From Bacteroidales bacterium UBA755 (GTDB lineage Bacteria > Bacteroidota > Bacteroidia > Bacteroidales > UBA932), in NCBI GenBank assembly GCA_002297815.1, contig DBKH01000103.1, positions 1-25,348 of the forward strand: a DNA stretch of 25,348 nt, in the 5' to 3' direction. Below, piece after piece: positions 24,168 to 25,348 of this stretch. Positions within the stretch are counted from its first letter, which is position 1. Each line of letters starts with the position of its first letter. The position numbers and the translations under genes are program-made. A model generated the notes under the pieces. It saw nothing but the letters and a program-made list of their open reading frames with translations, made no database searches and was not told where the DNA came from.

Positions 24168-24300
24168 GCACTTCGACAAGCTCAGTGACCGGTGTAATTT
24201 AGGCTCAGTGACCAGTGTTGATGGTCGCTTCGACAGGCTCAGCGACCGCAGGGTAAGCTTTTCGAGGCATTACAAGTGGTTGCTGAGCTTGTCGAAGCAC
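24168..24300. repeat. TTCGACAAGCTCAG repeat cluster (REP-like)
   Basis: Four related units lie in the purD-folD gap. They are CTTCGACAAGCTCAGTGACC (24171-24190), a partial AGGCTCAGTGACC (24201-24213), GGTCGCTTCGACAGGCTC followed by AGCGACC (24223-24247), and an inverted GTTGCTGAGCTTGTCGAAGC (24279-24298). Unit one and unit four form perfect 15-bp inverted arms (24171-24185 and 24283-24297). Unit three closes on itself through GGTCGCT/AGCGACC. Similar TTCGACARGCTCAG sequences are familiar as dispersed palindromic repeats in bacterial intergenic DNA. On the purD transcript it could fold into a terminator or mRNA-stabilising structure. Confidence 0.85.
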
Positions 24301-24304
24301 CTAT

Positions 24305-25348
24305 CTAAAGTACAAGATGTCCGATGTCGGAACGGTAGAAGAGATTGTCGCAATGGATTTTGCGTACAGCGGTGAGGGCTTTGTCGCGGGCCTGGCGAAG
24401 GCTCTCACCGGAGGCGACAACCATTAGGACACGTCCTCCGGATGTCACAAGAGACTTCTCACCGGACTGTGGATCAACGACTTCCTTGGTTCCCATCTGA
24501 TAAACCTTGACAGACGGATCAGCCAAAGCGTCCTCCAAACCGCTGATCTTGAAGCCTTTCTCGTAGGAGCCCGGATAGCCTTTCGAGGCCATAACGAAAC
24601 CAAGGGTCGGTTCGTCTGACCATTTAATCTCAGGCATCAGCTGCGATGAAGGAATCTTGACACCCTCAGTGGAATCCGTCCCTTCCGGAGCGTTCACAAG
24701 CCTGCCACCATCAGTAATGGCACAGAAGATTTCGAATATGTCGGACTCTAGACGAGGCAGAACCACCTCAGTCTCAGGGTCTCCGAAACGGCAGTTGAAC
24801 TCGATCACCTTGATCCCTGATGGAGTCTTCATCAGACCTCCGTAAAGCAATCCCTTAAACGGACAACCTTCGGCGACCATCGCGGCTGCGGTCTTCTTCA
24901 TGATATGCTCAAGGGCATATTCCTCATCCTCAGCGGTAATGATCGGGACTGGTGAATATGCTCCCATGCCGCCCGTGTTAGGACCTTTATCTCCCTCGAA
25001 CGCCCTCTTGTGGTCCTGGGCAACGGCCAGAGGAAAGACTTCCTCTCCGTTCACAAAGCACATGAACGAGAACTCCGGGCCGGTGAGATATTCCTCGACA
25101 ACGACCTTGCCCTTGCCGAACTTGTCATCCAAAAGCATGTCCTTAAGAGCCGCCTGGGCATCCGAGAAAGTCTCAGGAATGACCACGCCCTTGCCGGCAG
25201 CCAAACCGTCATATTTCAGAACTATCGGGAAGGTGTGTCTGCTGACATATTCAATGGCATCATCGTAGTTGTCGAAGGTCTTGAAGGCTGCGGTCGGGAT
25301 GTCGTATTTCTCCATCAGCTGCTTGGCGAAGTCCTTGCTGGACTCGAT
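24305..25348 (-). CDS. purD: Phosphoribosylamine-glycine ligase (partial, 5' end outside window)
   Basis: GAR synthetase, second step of de novo purine synthesis: joins phosphoribosylamine and glycine with ATP. The frame stays open to the window edge, so the N-terminal roughly 80 residues are missing; 347 residues are visible of about 425. ATP-grasp features are seen: VLKYDGLAAGKGVVIPE, the central GPNTGGMGAYSPVP, the metal and phosphate site IEFNCRFGDPETEVVLPRLE, and the C-terminal domain with LGFVMASKGYPGSYEKG and the sequence TSGGRVLMVVASGESLRQA. The first ATG visible on this strand (25315) is internal. The gene ends at the REP-like cluster upstream of folD. Confidence 0.96.
   Translation of the reverse strand: MESSKDFAKQLMEKYDIPTAAFKTFDNYDDAIEYVSRHTFPIVLKYDGLAAGKGVVIPETFSDAQAALKDMLLDDKFGKGKVVVEEYLTGPEFSFMCFVNGEEVFPLAVAQDHKRAFEGDKGPNTGGMGAYSPVPIITAEDEEYALEHIMKKTAAAMVAEGCPFKGLLYGGLMKTPSGIKVIEFNCRFGDPETEVVLPRLESDIFEIFCAITDGGRLVNAPEGTDSTEGVKIPSSQLMPEIKWSDEPTLGFVMASKGYPGSYEKGFKISGLEDALADPSVKVYQMGTKEVVDPQSGEKSLVTSGGRVLMVVASGESLRQARDKALTAVRKIHCDNLFYRSDIGHLVL

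Noticed and set aside
24168..24300. CRISPR array
   Set aside because: Units vary in length, spacing and orientation, there are no regular spacers, and no cas genes are nearby.

Overview
The window is a chromosomal segment of a Bacteroidota bacterium, most likely of the order Bacteroidales. The evidence is Bacteroidetes-type RpoB, RpoC and FolD sequences, promoters of the TTTG-N19/20-TAnnTTTG type rather than sigma70 type, little use of Shine-Dalgarno sites, and typical Bacteroidetes families (BACON, NVEAL peptide, TolB-like propeller lipoprotein, Bacteroidetes-style RHS proteins). Genus and habitat cannot be fixed from the sequence; a gut-type Bacteroidales is an inference.

Positions 1-12206 are the conserved core: the 3' part of tuf, tRNA-Trp(CCA), secE, nusG, rplK, rplA, rplJ, rplL, a strong hairpin with a T-run (probable attenuator or partial terminator), then rpoB and rpoC, closed by a rho-independent terminator. 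All genes point the same way and most are separated by only a few bases. This block makes translation factor EF-Tu, a Sec translocon subunit, an elongation factor, the L1 and L7/L12 stalk proteins and the two large RNA polymerase subunits.

Positions 12270-20021 are accessory. A near-consensus Bacteroidetes promoter drives two consecutive, separately exported RHS/YD-repeat proteins. The second carries two N-terminal BACON-like domains and ends in an RHS core followed by an AT-rich, approximately 200-residue variable tip. The tip reads into a small gene that overlaps it by 13 bases, arranged like a toxin and its immunity protein. Directly behind lies a second, orphan copy of the RHS core. Its last 253 bp match the first copy at all but two positions, and it breaks off after about 24 codons of the same tip, exactly at the stop codon of a convergent lacI-type gene. 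This looks like a tip-exchange and gene-conversion locus for a polymorphic toxin.

Positions 19984-21340 hold a LacI-family regulator on the minus strand and a regulatory gap. The gap contains a lacI promoter candidate, a short possible remnant of a membrane-protein gene, and the promoter of the next operon. That operon (21340-23196) encodes a secreted NVEAL-type peptide, a TolB-like propeller lipoprotein and a lipoprotein with a thioredoxin-like CxxC motif. Its function is unknown.

Positions 23278-25348 carry, on the minus strand, folD (one-carbon folate metabolism) and the 3' part of purD (purine synthesis). They are separated by a cluster of TTCGACAAGCTCAG repeats in direct and inverted orientation. 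One-carbon folates supply formyl groups for purine synthesis, so the two genes are metabolically linked.
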